A DNA stretch of 64,000 nucleotides from Tipula vernalis (lineage: Eukaryota; Arthropoda; Insecta; Diptera; Tipulidae): assembly GCA_958295665.1 (NCBI GenBank), contig OY282558.1, forward strand, positions 66,762,789 through 66,826,788. Direction: 5' to 3'. Both the position numbers and the translations under genes were made by a program. The stretch's first letter is position 1. Each line of letters opens with the position of its first letter. Below, piece by piece: positions 22,195 to 32,035 of the stretch. The notes under the pieces were generated by a model. That model searched no databases. It saw only the letters and a program-made list of their open reading frames with translations, and was not told the DNA's origin.

Positions 22195-24510
22195 TTTGCT
22201 TATTTGGCCTATATCTATGTTATTTAATTCATTAATTTTTTCTTTTAATTCATTATCATCCTCATTCGCATCTTCTTGTGTCGAAAGGGTATTTATTATT
22301 AATTCATTTTTATTTGTCTTACTAACTAGCTCAAATTCTTTGTTTCTATTCTTAAAATTATTTATATCATTAAATTCTATTCGTGAGAGGCAGTCAGCAT
22401 TTGTATTTGCTGTTCCTTTTTTGTAAAATATTTCAAAGTTATAATTTTCTAATTCCATTTTCCATCTCATCATTTTTGATGTTGGATCCTTCAAGCCAAA
22501 TAGATATGTTAGTGGTTTATGGTCAGTTATAATTTTAAATTTTTTACCGTACAGGTATTGTCTGAAATACTTAATTGCCCAGACTATAGCTAGACATTCT
22601 TTATCGATTGTGCTATAATGTACTTCAGCTTTATTTAGAGTTCGCGATGCATATGCAATAGGTAAATCTTTTCCTATTTCACCTTGTGAGAGAACTGCTC
22701 CTAATGCAAGATTTGATGCGCCGGTAGTCAGTATAAATTCTTTATCAAAATTTGGGTATTGGAGTATGGGATGAGATGTGAGAAGTGTTTTACATTTCTC
22801 AAAACAATTTATAAATTCTTTGTCATGGACAATTTTTGCGTCTTTCTTCAGACATTTAGTTAGGGGGGTCGTTATTTTGGCGAAATCTTTTATGAATCTT
22901 CTATAATATGACATTAACCCTAAGAATGATTTAATTTGTGTGTAAGTTTTGGGTATTGGAAAATTTTGAATTACTTTTGTTTTTTCTGGATTAGGTTCCA
23001 CGCCATGTGGTGATACCATGTGTCCTAGATATTTGACTTTTTGTTGAAGAAATTGTGATTTTTCAATTTTTATTTTTAAATTAGATTCTTTTAATTTTTT
23101 CAAAATACTTTCTATGTGTTTCATGTGTTCTTCTATACTTGAACTATATATGAGAATATCGTCCATATAGACGATTGCACATTTACCTATTAAGTTGCCT
23201 AATATATTATTCATAACCCGTTGAAAGGTTGAGGGTGCATTTTTTAAACCGAAAGGCATTCGAGTAAATTCGAAATGTCCTGTATCTGTTGAAAATGCTG
23301 TTTTATCGATGGAATTTGGTTCCATGGCTATTTGATGAAAACCTGCTTGTAAATCTATTACTGAAAAATATTTGGCTTTCCCTAGTCTATCAAGTGTGTC
23401 ATTTATGTTTGGTAAGGGATATTTATCTTCTATCGTTTTTTCGTTGAGTTTTCTAAAATCTATAACCATACGGAATTGTTTTGGTTCTCCGGGTTTAGTA
23501 TGTTTAGGTACCAGAAATGCTGGTGATGACCACGGGGATATACTATTTTGTATTATTCCTTGATTAAATAAATCATTTATTTGTTTATTTAGTTCTTCCT
23601 TTTGCGTATGAGGACATTTGTATGCTCTCTGGAAACTGGGTTTATTATCTAAAACTTTAATTTCATGTTGAATTTGGTTACTACATGTTAGATTTTGTTC
23701 TTCATTGAAGAAAAGGTATTGATATTTGTTTAATAAATTTGTTATAAGTTGTTTATCGTATTTATTACAATCTCCTATATTGTAATTATTATTAATTTTA
23801 TTAACTGGGTTTTCAATCATTTCTATGTTATTTACTATGTCGTATTGTAATGGTTCGACATTTAATTGTTTCATTAAAAAAAATTCTTGTGGATTTTTTG
23901 AAATATTTGTGATTTCGACATATGCTTCGTAGTTTTTAGTAAAATATATTCCTTCTTGGATATACAAATGATTTTTAATTTTTATTGGATTTAGGTAAAA
24001 ATTTCCTTGTTTTAATGTAACTGGAATTTTAATGTAAGTTGTGGAATGTGGTGAAACCATTTTAGGTGGTATACATGAAGTTACTTTATCTAATAAGGGG
24101 AATTTAAAATTGTCACTGATTAATAATTTTTCAGTGTATATTATGTTAGCATTTAATTGTTGGATTCCATCGGATCCTAATAGTCCATCGTAATGGGCTT
24201 TTAAATCTAGAATGTAGAATTCTAGAGAGATTGGGAATTCAAGAAATTTAATATTTGTTTTTCCTTCTGTTTGGGAAAAACCATTAATGGATTTTATAAT
24301 TTTTATTTTAGGAATGATGTTTTGTATTTCTACAAAATCGGGATTTATGTAGTTTTTGTTTGATCCGGTATCGATCAATAAGCGAATTTGTTGTGAATTT
24401 ATGGTAACGATTATAAATGGTAGATCTTTTAATTTTGATCTTGTTCCAAGGCTTGTATTTGAAAATTTTCCTCTGGAGGGAATGTAATTGTTTGAATATT
24501 TTGATCTAGA
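22192..24510 (-). CDS. pol: ERV-1 pol: protease, reverse transcriptase, RNase H
   Basis: The frame opens at 24510, 82 bases before gag ends, in the -1 frame relative to gag. From the TTG at 24378 it runs 728 residues. Protease has LIDTGSNKNYI. RT has the palm Asp in FSVIDLQAGFHQI and the catalytic box YMDDILIYS at about residue 404. RNase H keeps the Glu (DKECLAIVWA), the ITDHKPL Asp and the NADCLSR Asp. However, the first catalytic Asp is Gly: codon GGC at 22720-22722 in TTGASN, where ERV-2 reads TTDASN. The frame ends at TAA 22192-22194, just after RNase H, instead of running on into integrase. Confidence 0.88.
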   Translation of the reverse strand, partial: SRSKYSNNYIPSRGKFSNTSLGTRSKLKDLPFIIVTINSQQIRLLIDTGSNKNYINPDFVEIQNIIPKIKIIKSINGFSQTEGKTNIKFLEFPISLEFYILDLKAHYDGLLGSDGIQQLNANIIYTEKLLISDNFKFPLLDKVTSCIPPKMVSPHSTTYIKIPVTLKQGNFYLNPIKIKNHLYIQEGIYFTKNYEAYVEITNISKNPQEFFLMKQLNVEPLQYDIVNNIEMIENPVNKINNNYNIGDCNKYDKQLITNLLNKYQYLFFNEEQNLTCSNQIQHEIKVLDNKPSFQRAYKCPHTQKEELNKQINDLFNQGIIQNSISPWSSPAFLVPKHTKPGEPKQFRMVIDFRKLNEKTIEDKYPLPNINDTLDRLGKAKYFSVIDLQAGFHQIAMEPNSIDKTAFSTDTGHFEFTRMPFGLKNAPSTFQRVMNNILGNLIGKCAIVYMDDILIYSSSIEEHMKHIESILKKLKESNLKIKIEKSQFLQQKVKYLGHMVSPHGVEPNPEKTKVIQNFPIPKTYTQIKSFLGLMSYYRRFIKDFAKITTPLTKCLKKDAKIVHDKEFINCFEKCKTLLTSHPILQYPNFDKEFILTTGASNLALGAVLSQGEIGKDLPIAYASRTLNKAEVHYSTIDKECLAIVWAIKYFRQYLYGKKFKIITDHKPLTYLFGLKDPTSKMMRWKMELENYNFEIFYKKGTANTNADCLSRIEFNDINNFKNRNKEFELVSKTNKNELIINTLSTQEDANEDDNELKEKINELNNIDIGQISK

Positions 24511-25701
24511 TTATAATTTCTAGTTGTTGATTGAGAGTTATTTTGTGGACCATTTTGGGGTTCCTGTTTTATTTGAGGCAAATTACGATAATTATTTTTT
24601 TGATAGTTATTATAAGAATTACGATAAAAATTTTGATTTTGGGGAAAATTGTTTTGACTAGGATAATTGTTCCTAAATGATGAATTTTGGTAATTAAACC
24701 TTGGGGTTTGAAATTGAGTTTGATCATTGAATTGTAATTGTCTATAATTTCTTTGAAATTGAGGTCTTTGGAAACCTTGATGAAAATTTCTATGTTGAGG
24801 AATTTGATATTTTGGGTAATTAACCACTTTAAATCTTAATAAATTTTGAATATTTAACTGTTCACGAATTATATTGTTTGCATCGAGTAATGATTTTGGA
24901 GCTCGTGCGCATAGTGTTGTTTTAAATGGTTCTTTGATACCATTTATTAAAATATTTAGACATTTGTCTCTGTATGTTGAGAGAAATGCTTCTCTGACAT
25001 CCTCGTCTTCATGTTGCATTGTTACTTGGTTAGCAATTAGTGCATTAATTGAGACAATTTTATTATATAAAACTAACGGCTCTAAATTTTGTTGTATTAA
25101 ACTGAATAATTCTAGTTCTAGAGTTACAATATCTCTAGTATCGGAGTATTTGTTTATTAAATGATTTTTTATTTCTTGCCAATCTGTTGGCACGTTATAC
25201 GTTACTAAAGATTCATTTGCTTTTCCCTGAATTTTGTTCCTGATATTTTCTATAATAATTTCGTATTCTTGTGTATCTTTTATCATATAGCAATGATTTA
25301 GTACCTGTTCTACTGTTTGAATGAATGAGTAAACTTCGTTTCTGTTTCCATTGAAGTATTGAATTTCCCTAGTAATACTATTTACTTTAAATAAATTTAC
25401 TACTTCTTCAACTTTATTAATCGGTGTTATAGTTTCACTATTTTTATTACTCTGATTAGCTACTCTAGATAGATCTTGATTTGAGGAGTTCGGATCAGGT
25501 GACATGGTAATTTCGTTTTTATTTCGATTTATTTGTTTATTAGTTTTGATTCCAAATTTTTCTTTTAACTGATTTATTATTTTTTCGGTCTTGGCAATTT
25601 TAGCAATGTCTTCTGAAGTCCGTTTTGCTAATGATTTTTTTTTTTAAACTTTGTAGGTAACTTTTTAATATTTCTAATTTAATTTTTAGAGGATCAGACA
25701 T
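24429..25701 (-). pseudogene. gag: ERV-1 gag, frameshifted near its N-terminus
   Basis: The main frame runs from the ATG at 25505 to TAA at 24429: 358 residues. The capsid-like region includes FNGNRNEVYSFIQTVEQVL and NVPTDWQEIKNHLINKYSD. The C-terminal third (about 225-345) is strongly Gln/Asn/Tyr/Phe-rich and has no CCHC knuckle, as in errantivirus Gag. The same frame is open further upstream, and a better start, MSDPLKIKLEILKSYLQ, lies at 25701 in another frame. The two join across an A11 run (T11 at 25635-25645 on the plus strand) that is one base out of register. Full length would be about 423 residues, usual for this family. Either Gag is truncated, or the run is a sequencing error or slips. 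Confidence 0.8.
24462..24468 (-). promoter_or_regulatory. Candidate -1 frameshift site for gag-pol (ERV-1)
   Basis: In the gag reading frame the minus strand reads A AAT TTT, a canonical X XXY YYZ slippery heptamer. It lies inside the 24429-24510 overlap where both gag and the -1 pol frame are open. Errantivirus Pol is known to be made by -1 frameshifting. A downstream RNA structure was not worked out. Confidence 0.6.
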
Positions 25702-26151
25702 TTATCTAATTAATAATTCAAAGAATTTGAGGTTTCCAATTTACTAAATTGGTAAATTTTAAGAGTTGTGGTAATTTTCTTACCGCTCTATAATAATAGG
25801 TTATTCTGTTTTTCACAGGCCTATTGAAATTTTGATTTTTATACGCGTTAAAATTTCGAAAGACTACGACGACATTAATTCTAATTGTCGGGTTACCCCT
25901 TTTTTTTACAGAATTTTATACAGAATATCAACACTTTTCACTTGTTAGTAATAAGTAAATGGAAATGGAAATTACTTACATGAATATTATAATGAACTTC
26001 ATATTTTCGTGGTGATCAGTCACAGGATACGTTGTCCAAATTTTGTGTTGGTTTTTTTTTTATTTAAACTTTTGTATTATAATCGTTGTGCTTGCCACTA
26101 GTGGGGCTGTGTCCAACAATTTATTTTACTTATTTACACTGATTTTAACAC

Positions 26152-26169
26152 TTTTCCGAAACTGCGCCA
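26152..26169 (-). promoter_or_regulatory. ERV-1 primer-binding site
   Basis: Immediately inside the 5' LTR the minus strand reads TGGCGCAGTTTCGGAAAA, with the first T shared with the LTR end. The TGGCGCAGT start is the tRNA-Ser type used by 17.6/297-like elements. Confidence 0.75.
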
Positions 26170-26648
26170 ATTATATCGTGGTTTGTGGCCGATATAATAA
26201 ATTTATTTTTTTTACGGAGCGACCAATGTTATTTTATTCAGCGTAATGTGGTATTTAAATAAAAAAAAAAATATAATATTCGATTTTTGTTTGTACTTTA
26301 TTTCACTTAAACTGTATAATGTTTGAAAAAGGAATGAACAACTAATTATATTACATGAGAGTATTTATATGAGATTATACAATAATGAAAATATTGTGTT
26401 TATGTAACATATGGTATGATTATTATATTTTATTTTTCTGTTGATATGCATGATCACAAAAAGGGTTTTATTGTTTTTGTTTTATTTTTGTGTTGATAAA
26501 ATATTGATTTAATCTTATCTTTAAAAATTATATTTATGTATGAATATAATATATACTATGTAATACAATATATTGTATTGATAACATTGATTATATTATT
26601 GATTCGTGTTAGGATTAACATGTGTTGTTGGATGATGCGGATGTAACT
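26169..26648 (-). repeat. ERV-1 5' LTR (right copy)
   Basis: 480 bases, indistinguishable from the left LTR. It should carry the promoter for the genomic RNA, read leftward on this map. Followed by the second GCAG at 26649-26652. Confidence 0.92.
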
Positions 26649-26652
26649 GCAG

Positions 26653-26960
26653 AACGTCTGAAAAAGTGGCTGTTTAATAGCATCATTATCGAGAGGTGGC
26701 ATACTCTGTGAAGAAAAAAAGTGAAAAAAAATCAGAAAACCTACGCAATCCTGTCAGTCGACACACCGGAAGCCGAATCATTCATATCAATAAAAAATAG
26801 CTGCTTACCGCCACATGATACATAGATTGAACAACATACCAATGTCGGAGTACGACTACAAAATGGAACTCGACAACATCAAATAAACTACCTAAAAAAA
26901 CAAATTCGGAACTAGATTAATAGATGCGATAAACACAGATTACAAAAAGAAGTTGGAATA
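26653..26960 (+). pseudogene. Penelope-like reverse transcriptase, 3' part
   Basis: The sequence resumes the host transposon of the ERV-1 insertion. Frames include IAAYRHMIHRLNNIPMSE and later YKMELDNIK and RLIDAI, resembling the region after the RT catalytic core in Penelope-like elements. It matches the inverted copy at 17660-17873. The RT catalytic block expected between 18778 and here is absent, so the fossil had an internal deletion before or besides the insertion. Stops interrupt the reading. Confidence 0.5.
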
Positions 26961-28755
26961 TCATATGTATCACACTAAATAAATACATGAATATGGATTG
27001 GAGTCACACCAGTTAGAAAGTTCAAAAAGTTCAGTTCACAGAACGCAGCATAAGTTGAACAATCGAATGAGAGCCACGAATTCGAAGCGTTATATATTGA
27101 ACATCAAAGCAGATTCCAGATTTGCTCAAAATATCAACACACAGTATAATTTTAAGAATTTTGAAACAAATTTAGAGGTGATGTATACTGGATGAAAAAA
27201 GGTGATTTGCTGAGCTGTACCAAAGAATTATAGACCTGCAAAAATAAAATTTTTGTTGAACAGACCTTGGCTTCATAACAACTTTGACTTTATAAAGCAT
27301 TGAAAATCGCATATTTATTCAATAAGATTCAACTGTAAGATGATGCTATAGCACTGAAATTGGTTTGAATCGAAAAGTAAATTTGCATTTCACAATAAGG
27401 AGCCATATTAAGAAATTTTGTGTATGTATATGTATGGAAAATATTTTGAATTAATTTTTTAAATTTTTTCGTATATACAATACATATATCCAATTCATAA
27501 TAAACTGTGGAATACCCACAATTTTTATTGAATTATGAATTTCATTAACTATTTGAATTATTGTTCGTTTGTTAATTTAGAAATTTGGATTTATTGATTG
27601 ATTGGAGTGTTCGACCACGCTATAAGCAAGATCTCCCAGAGATGGTCGAGCACTCTGTTATACACAACATAAAGAAATAACAATTCCCAACTCTAAAGAG
27701 AAGCACTCAAAGTTGTTAATGCTAAATCTGGTCGAACCTTCTTCATATAAAATCTTTGCCACACTTCTGGTTCACAATCTTATTTGGGAACAATGACATA
27801 TTAATGAATCTAGAACTAATTAAAAAATTTAAATAATTTAATAATCATACTAAGTAAATAAATAAAGAATTACAACCAAAACATCTAAATTAATATCTCG
27901 GTAAATAAAATTCACTTTGATAGCAATCTCGTTTGCCACACCAATTAACAATGTCATGATTGTGTACAAACTGTTTTAAACAAAATAAAGAAAAACCAGT
28001 AGATTTTACTTAACCAAATAGACAGAGAAAAAGAACAGACATAGCAATAGAGTCTGGCATTTAGAGAGATTGAAAACAATAAAAATAAATGAAAATAATC
28101 AAAGGTCCAGTTACCCGGTACCTACATACACAATAAAAAACCAATACATATCAATATTTTTATTTATATTTCCGATCACAAATTAAAAAGAAATCATTTG
28201 AACTTCGATTTCAACAGGACCTGTTATAAATACAACAAACTATCGGTATATATAAACGTAAAAATTAGAAGCAAAATACCAACGGCTCAATAAATAAAGC
28301 AAAAAGCGAAAAGATCATGATTAAAACAAGTGATTCAACAATCGTATACTAAAATTAACAAGTTAACATTAGAACATACAACACACAGTTGGATCTATTT
28401 AAAATACTCCCTACAATTGAATATGAACATATAATTCAGAAAACTCAACAACAAACCGATCTAGATATGAAAATAAAAAGGAGAACAATCAGCAACAAAA
28501 TGATAAGATTACGTTCAAAAATACTCAAAGTCATCAACCAACTAACAAACAACATGTCAGCTTTACGTTATATATTGGTCAAACCGGGAGAAATTTTCAG
28601 CTGATGTATAAATAACACATTCAAGAGATTGGGAGGTCGAATTACGCTCAACCCCTTACTCAAATGAAACACACAAAAATTAGCGACGATAAAAATTTAA
28701 AGATATTACACAAAGGGCGTTATTTTGTTTTGACAAAATAAATTTGACAATTACT
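26961..28755. other. No gene recognised; possible transposon debris
   Basis: Short frames at 26998-27195 and 28389-28604 are rich in Lys, Asn and Gln and may be tail-end Penelope-like debris, but no domain is recognisable. A 24-base segment near 27620-27645 (AGCAAGATCTCCCAGAGATG) recurs inverted near 49644-49668. Confidence 0.3.
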
Positions 28756-28756
28756 A

Positions 28757-28987
28757 CTTGGGACGTGTTCGAAGTTTGTAATAATTATTCCAGCTGTAAT
28801 AATTATGAAATTATTTTGTATGCAACCAAATTATCACAGCCAATACGTACAGCCAATAATAATAATTAAACCGTATTACGTTAATTTGTTTCTAAAAAAA
28901 AATAGTACAAATAAAACTTATTACAAGATATGGAAGAGAAAATTATTTCACTCCTGTCAAAATTATTACAAACTTCGAACACCCAAG
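28757..28987. repeat. Palindromic MITE-like element, about 230 bp
   Basis: Terminal arms share GTGTTCGAAGTTTGTAATAA and its complement, with CTTGGG/CCCAAG just outside. The core includes TTTTGTATGCAACCAAATTA, which reappears inverted at 31031-31060. A target duplication could not be fixed. Confidence 0.6.
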
Positions 28988-29720
28988 GACGTGTTGGAGA
29001 GTAATACAATAATACTTAAGAGCGTAATGTACTAAGGCAAAGCTATCTGTGTGAATATTTCCTTCTAGAGTTTTTTTATGTACAATAGATAATGTGTAAA
29101 ACCACAGCACTCTGTATTTTATAGAGCCATAATCAAAAAATCTGAGCTTTTATAAGGGAATTAGAAACGAGGAAAAACGAAACTTTTCATAGTAAAACAC
29201 ACAAAAAAATGGGAAATCACTTTTTTTCCTAAGACAAATTTTTAAATGAAAACGTTACAAATTCTTAATTATGATTTCTGAAATACTTTTATAAATATTT
29301 GAATTTCAACATATATGAATATCGTTTAAGCAAATCGTTTTCATTTTCTTGTAATAATTGTATTTAAACCAAAATATAAAAAAAATTTCATAACAACAGC
29401 ATTCTGGTCAAATTGAAATAAAAGCTTACTACGATTCGTTTGGTCATTAAGTCAATATACATTACATAGATGGCAGTGATGGCCGTAAAAATTTGGAAAA
29501 ATCGTACCAAAAATTACCACCTGGGGAAATTTCAAGTTCAAAAATTGTAGGAAAAGCAAAACAAATTCATAAAATATCGGAACGTGCGATAATTTTGTGA
29601 TTAAATAATTTTTATTCGTATTTTTCTGTAACCATTTTAGACATCTTACGTACACTAGTAAAACTAAAGATAAATTTAGCAAGTATTATTTTAATTTGTC
29701 AGAGCCAACTTTAGCTGCAT
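28988..29720. other. No gene recognised
   Basis: AT-rich non-coding sequence; no repeat or frame of note. Confidence 0.4.
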
Positions 29721-29966
29721 TTTTTTATTCGCTCCGGATAGCTGCTATCGAGAGCCGTCATTTTTCTACGCCTAAATTTAAATTTTACGCGCTATTTATT
29801 GGTAAACTAAACTTATTTATAACATCAAACTATCATTTTTAATTCAATTGTTTAGCAAAAACTTCTTATAAAAAATATTTGGCTCTACCTATTTATACGG
29901 AGCGCTATCGGGAGCCACTTTTTATATGACGGCTCTCGATAGCAGCTATCCGGAGCGAATAAAAAA
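29721..29966. repeat. Palindromic MITE-like element with perfect 41-base arms
   Basis: Bases 29721-29761 and 29926-29966 are perfect reverse complements over 41 bases (core CGCTCCGGATAGCTGCTATC). A further GGAGCGCTATCGGGAGCC block sits inside the right half. The arms being perfect suggests recent formation or activity. It is non-coding. No clear target duplication because of flanking T/A runs. Confidence 0.75.
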
Positions 29967-31467
29967 ACACTACATTTGATGTATTTTTCAAAATGAAAGT
30001 TCGAAAAAATATATTTTAGAAATAATTTAATTTTAATATTTCTGCAATCAGCCTTCTTGTATATTGTTGTTAAAGATATGTAGAATACTTTTATATAAAC
30101 ATTTTATAATATTCTTGCTTTTTTCATTGAAAAACTTGAAGCTAAAACACATCATTTTTTCTATGGATTCCTATGGAAATCAGTGAAAAGTTATACCACT
30201 AAAAAAGCATCTCAAAAATACGTCATTATGATTATGGCTCTATACTCTAGAAGGCTCTGGTAAAACTCGTGCTTAGTTTGTTTTCTTCCCTAAACTTTCT
30301 TTTAATATTTTGTTATTAGCTCCCAAACTTCAATAACTTGTACAAGTTCGATGCGAATACACAACAACAATAGACGCCAAATTTTTTCACAATATTAAAA
30401 TGAAATCTATAATCTCGTGCCTAGTTTTGTTCTTTTGTAAATATTTAACTTTTATATTAAAGAAATAATTAAAATAAAACCAACTAACGCATAAAAACTA
30501 AATTTTTTTGTGAAAATAAGTTCAGCAAATTACCGATAGATTTCCATATGTCGTTTGGTACACACATACTAATCATATATTACACGATGGAGGGTTGATA
30601 TAGATAGGCTAGGTTCGAAACGAAATTTAATTTTAGTATAAAGGACGCCAACCAACGAAGAAATCTACCCTTGACATATTTACCATAAAAATTTTAGGCG
30701 TGCTCACCAGTATTTGCTGTATATTAATAACCCCCAAACCATAATTTAACGACGTAATGGGAATGAATTTAGGAATTACGTACTTATAAGATCAAATTAG
30801 GGCCTGCTGATGATATTATTGATATAATGTTTGATGCAGCAAATGATATTTTGTTAGACCTTAAACGACGTAAAATTATAGTCACGAGCATTACTAAATC
30901 CAAAAGAAAAAATGGTTCTAAACGGCATTATTTCTGCTGTATATCACAATATTTAAATCACAATGCATAAATCTGTTTTACTAAAATCAAACAAAAATCA
31001 TTTCGGAAACGTTAAAATTATCACACGTAGTCGCTGTGATAATTTGGTTGCATACAAAACAATTCATAATTATTACAAAAATGTGAAAGCTACTCAATCG
31101 TAACCCTATGTTATTAAATGATTATAATTTATAAGTGTATATTACGAGACAATTAAATTTTCAAATTAGAATATAAAAGTTGACGAAGAGCGAAGCTCGA
31201 AGAAACTAATTAAATAAATCGTAAAATTTTGATTTACGTAAATGAGCGCAAACATGTCACAACCATTACTCCTCTCGTTTCGATAGAACAACTATACTCC
31301 ATGAAAATGCAATAAAACGAAAGGGAAAACTTGATGGCTACAAGATATCAGCACTGACATACACAAAATATAGAACATCTGGTCACCCTTAAATAAAAGT
31401 AAAAACACAGTCTGGTCGTCTTACGCACTATGTAAATTCACGTTCCGAACCTAACATTTAACAGAGC
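29967..31467. other. No gene recognised; partial copy of the 28757 element
   Basis: AT-rich sequence. Bases 31013-31079 are an inverted partial copy of 28795-28850 (TGTGATAATTTGGTTGCATA). Otherwise nothing is recognisable. Confidence 0.45.
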
Positions 31468-31606
31468 ATTCACAATGGAAAAATATTTTACCTTTTACTT
31501 ACAGGTTTGTATGAGTTTCCAACAAAATGAGCAACAATTTTAGTTTGTTATGTTGGAAATTCATACAAACCTGTAAGTAAGAGGTAAAAAGTTTTTGTAT
31601 TGTGAA
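31468..31606. repeat. Near-perfect long hairpin, about 139 bp
   Basis: Arms of about 55 bases (31468-31521 and 31549-31606) pair around a loop of about 27 bases. The ends read ATTCACAAT and ATTGTGAAT, and the inner block ACTTACAGGTTTGTATGA pairs with its complement. It could be a very short MITE, or, if transcribed, a hairpin RNA source. Confidence 0.7.
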
Positions 31607-31709
31607 TGAATATTCTGTCACCTACACACAATGACGTTTTCCTATCTCGTTTATTAATTTTAAAATGGAATCAAATTTTAACTCCAATAATTATTATCGG
31701 ATCGAAGAG

Positions 31710-32035
31710 CAGTCCTGTGCCGGAATGTTCTAACATCAACTTTTTCGATGTTCAATAGTGTCCCATGTCTCTTTTTCTAAGAATAAAATTGTGTACTATT
31801 TCGACTTTTGAATTAAGCTTTTTAACTTGCTATCATAAAACAAAATTCTATTTCCACTTACATTCATTACTCTTTATCATCCATGGAATAGCACAAACGT
31901 TTGTTCTACAAAGATAAGATTGCAATAAAGTATAATTCAAAATTTAAAATAGTGTACAATTATATACATGAAAAGAGAGACATGAACACTATCAAACATC
32001 GAATAAAGTGATACATATTAGAACAACAAGCACTG
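31710..32035. repeat. Long inverted-repeat MITE-like element, 326 bp
   Basis: Arms of about 110 bases at 31710-31820 and 31925-32035 pair with mismatches and small indels. The ends start CAGT on one side and finish ACTG on the other. Shared blocks include AATAGTGTCCCATGTCTCT/AGAGACATGAACACTAT. No matching target duplication was found. Confidence 0.65.

Larger units (their letters stand above)
18779..26648 (-). mobile_element. Complete young errantivirus-type LTR retroelement (ERV-1)
   Basis: A 7,870-bp element on the minus strand. The order from 26648 down is: 5' LTR, primer-binding site, gag, pol (protease, RT, RNase H, integrase), env, polypurine tract, 3' LTR. Termini read AGTTACATCC...TATAATT, and the flanks carry a GCAG duplication. 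The PBS (TGGCGCAGTTTCGG) is of the kind used by 17.6/297/ZAM-like Drosophila errantiviruses, which prime from tRNA-Ser. The LTRs are identical by eye over 480 bases, so insertion is recent. Despite this, gag has a homopolymer frameshift, and pol has an in-frame stop and two altered catalytic positions (see the individual entries). Confidence 0.93.

Noticed and set aside
21355..22722. ADAR-type editing as the established cause of the two A-to-G changes
   Set aside because: In both codons the changed A follows G, the neighbour ADAR enzymes disfavour, and two sites are too few to show a bias.
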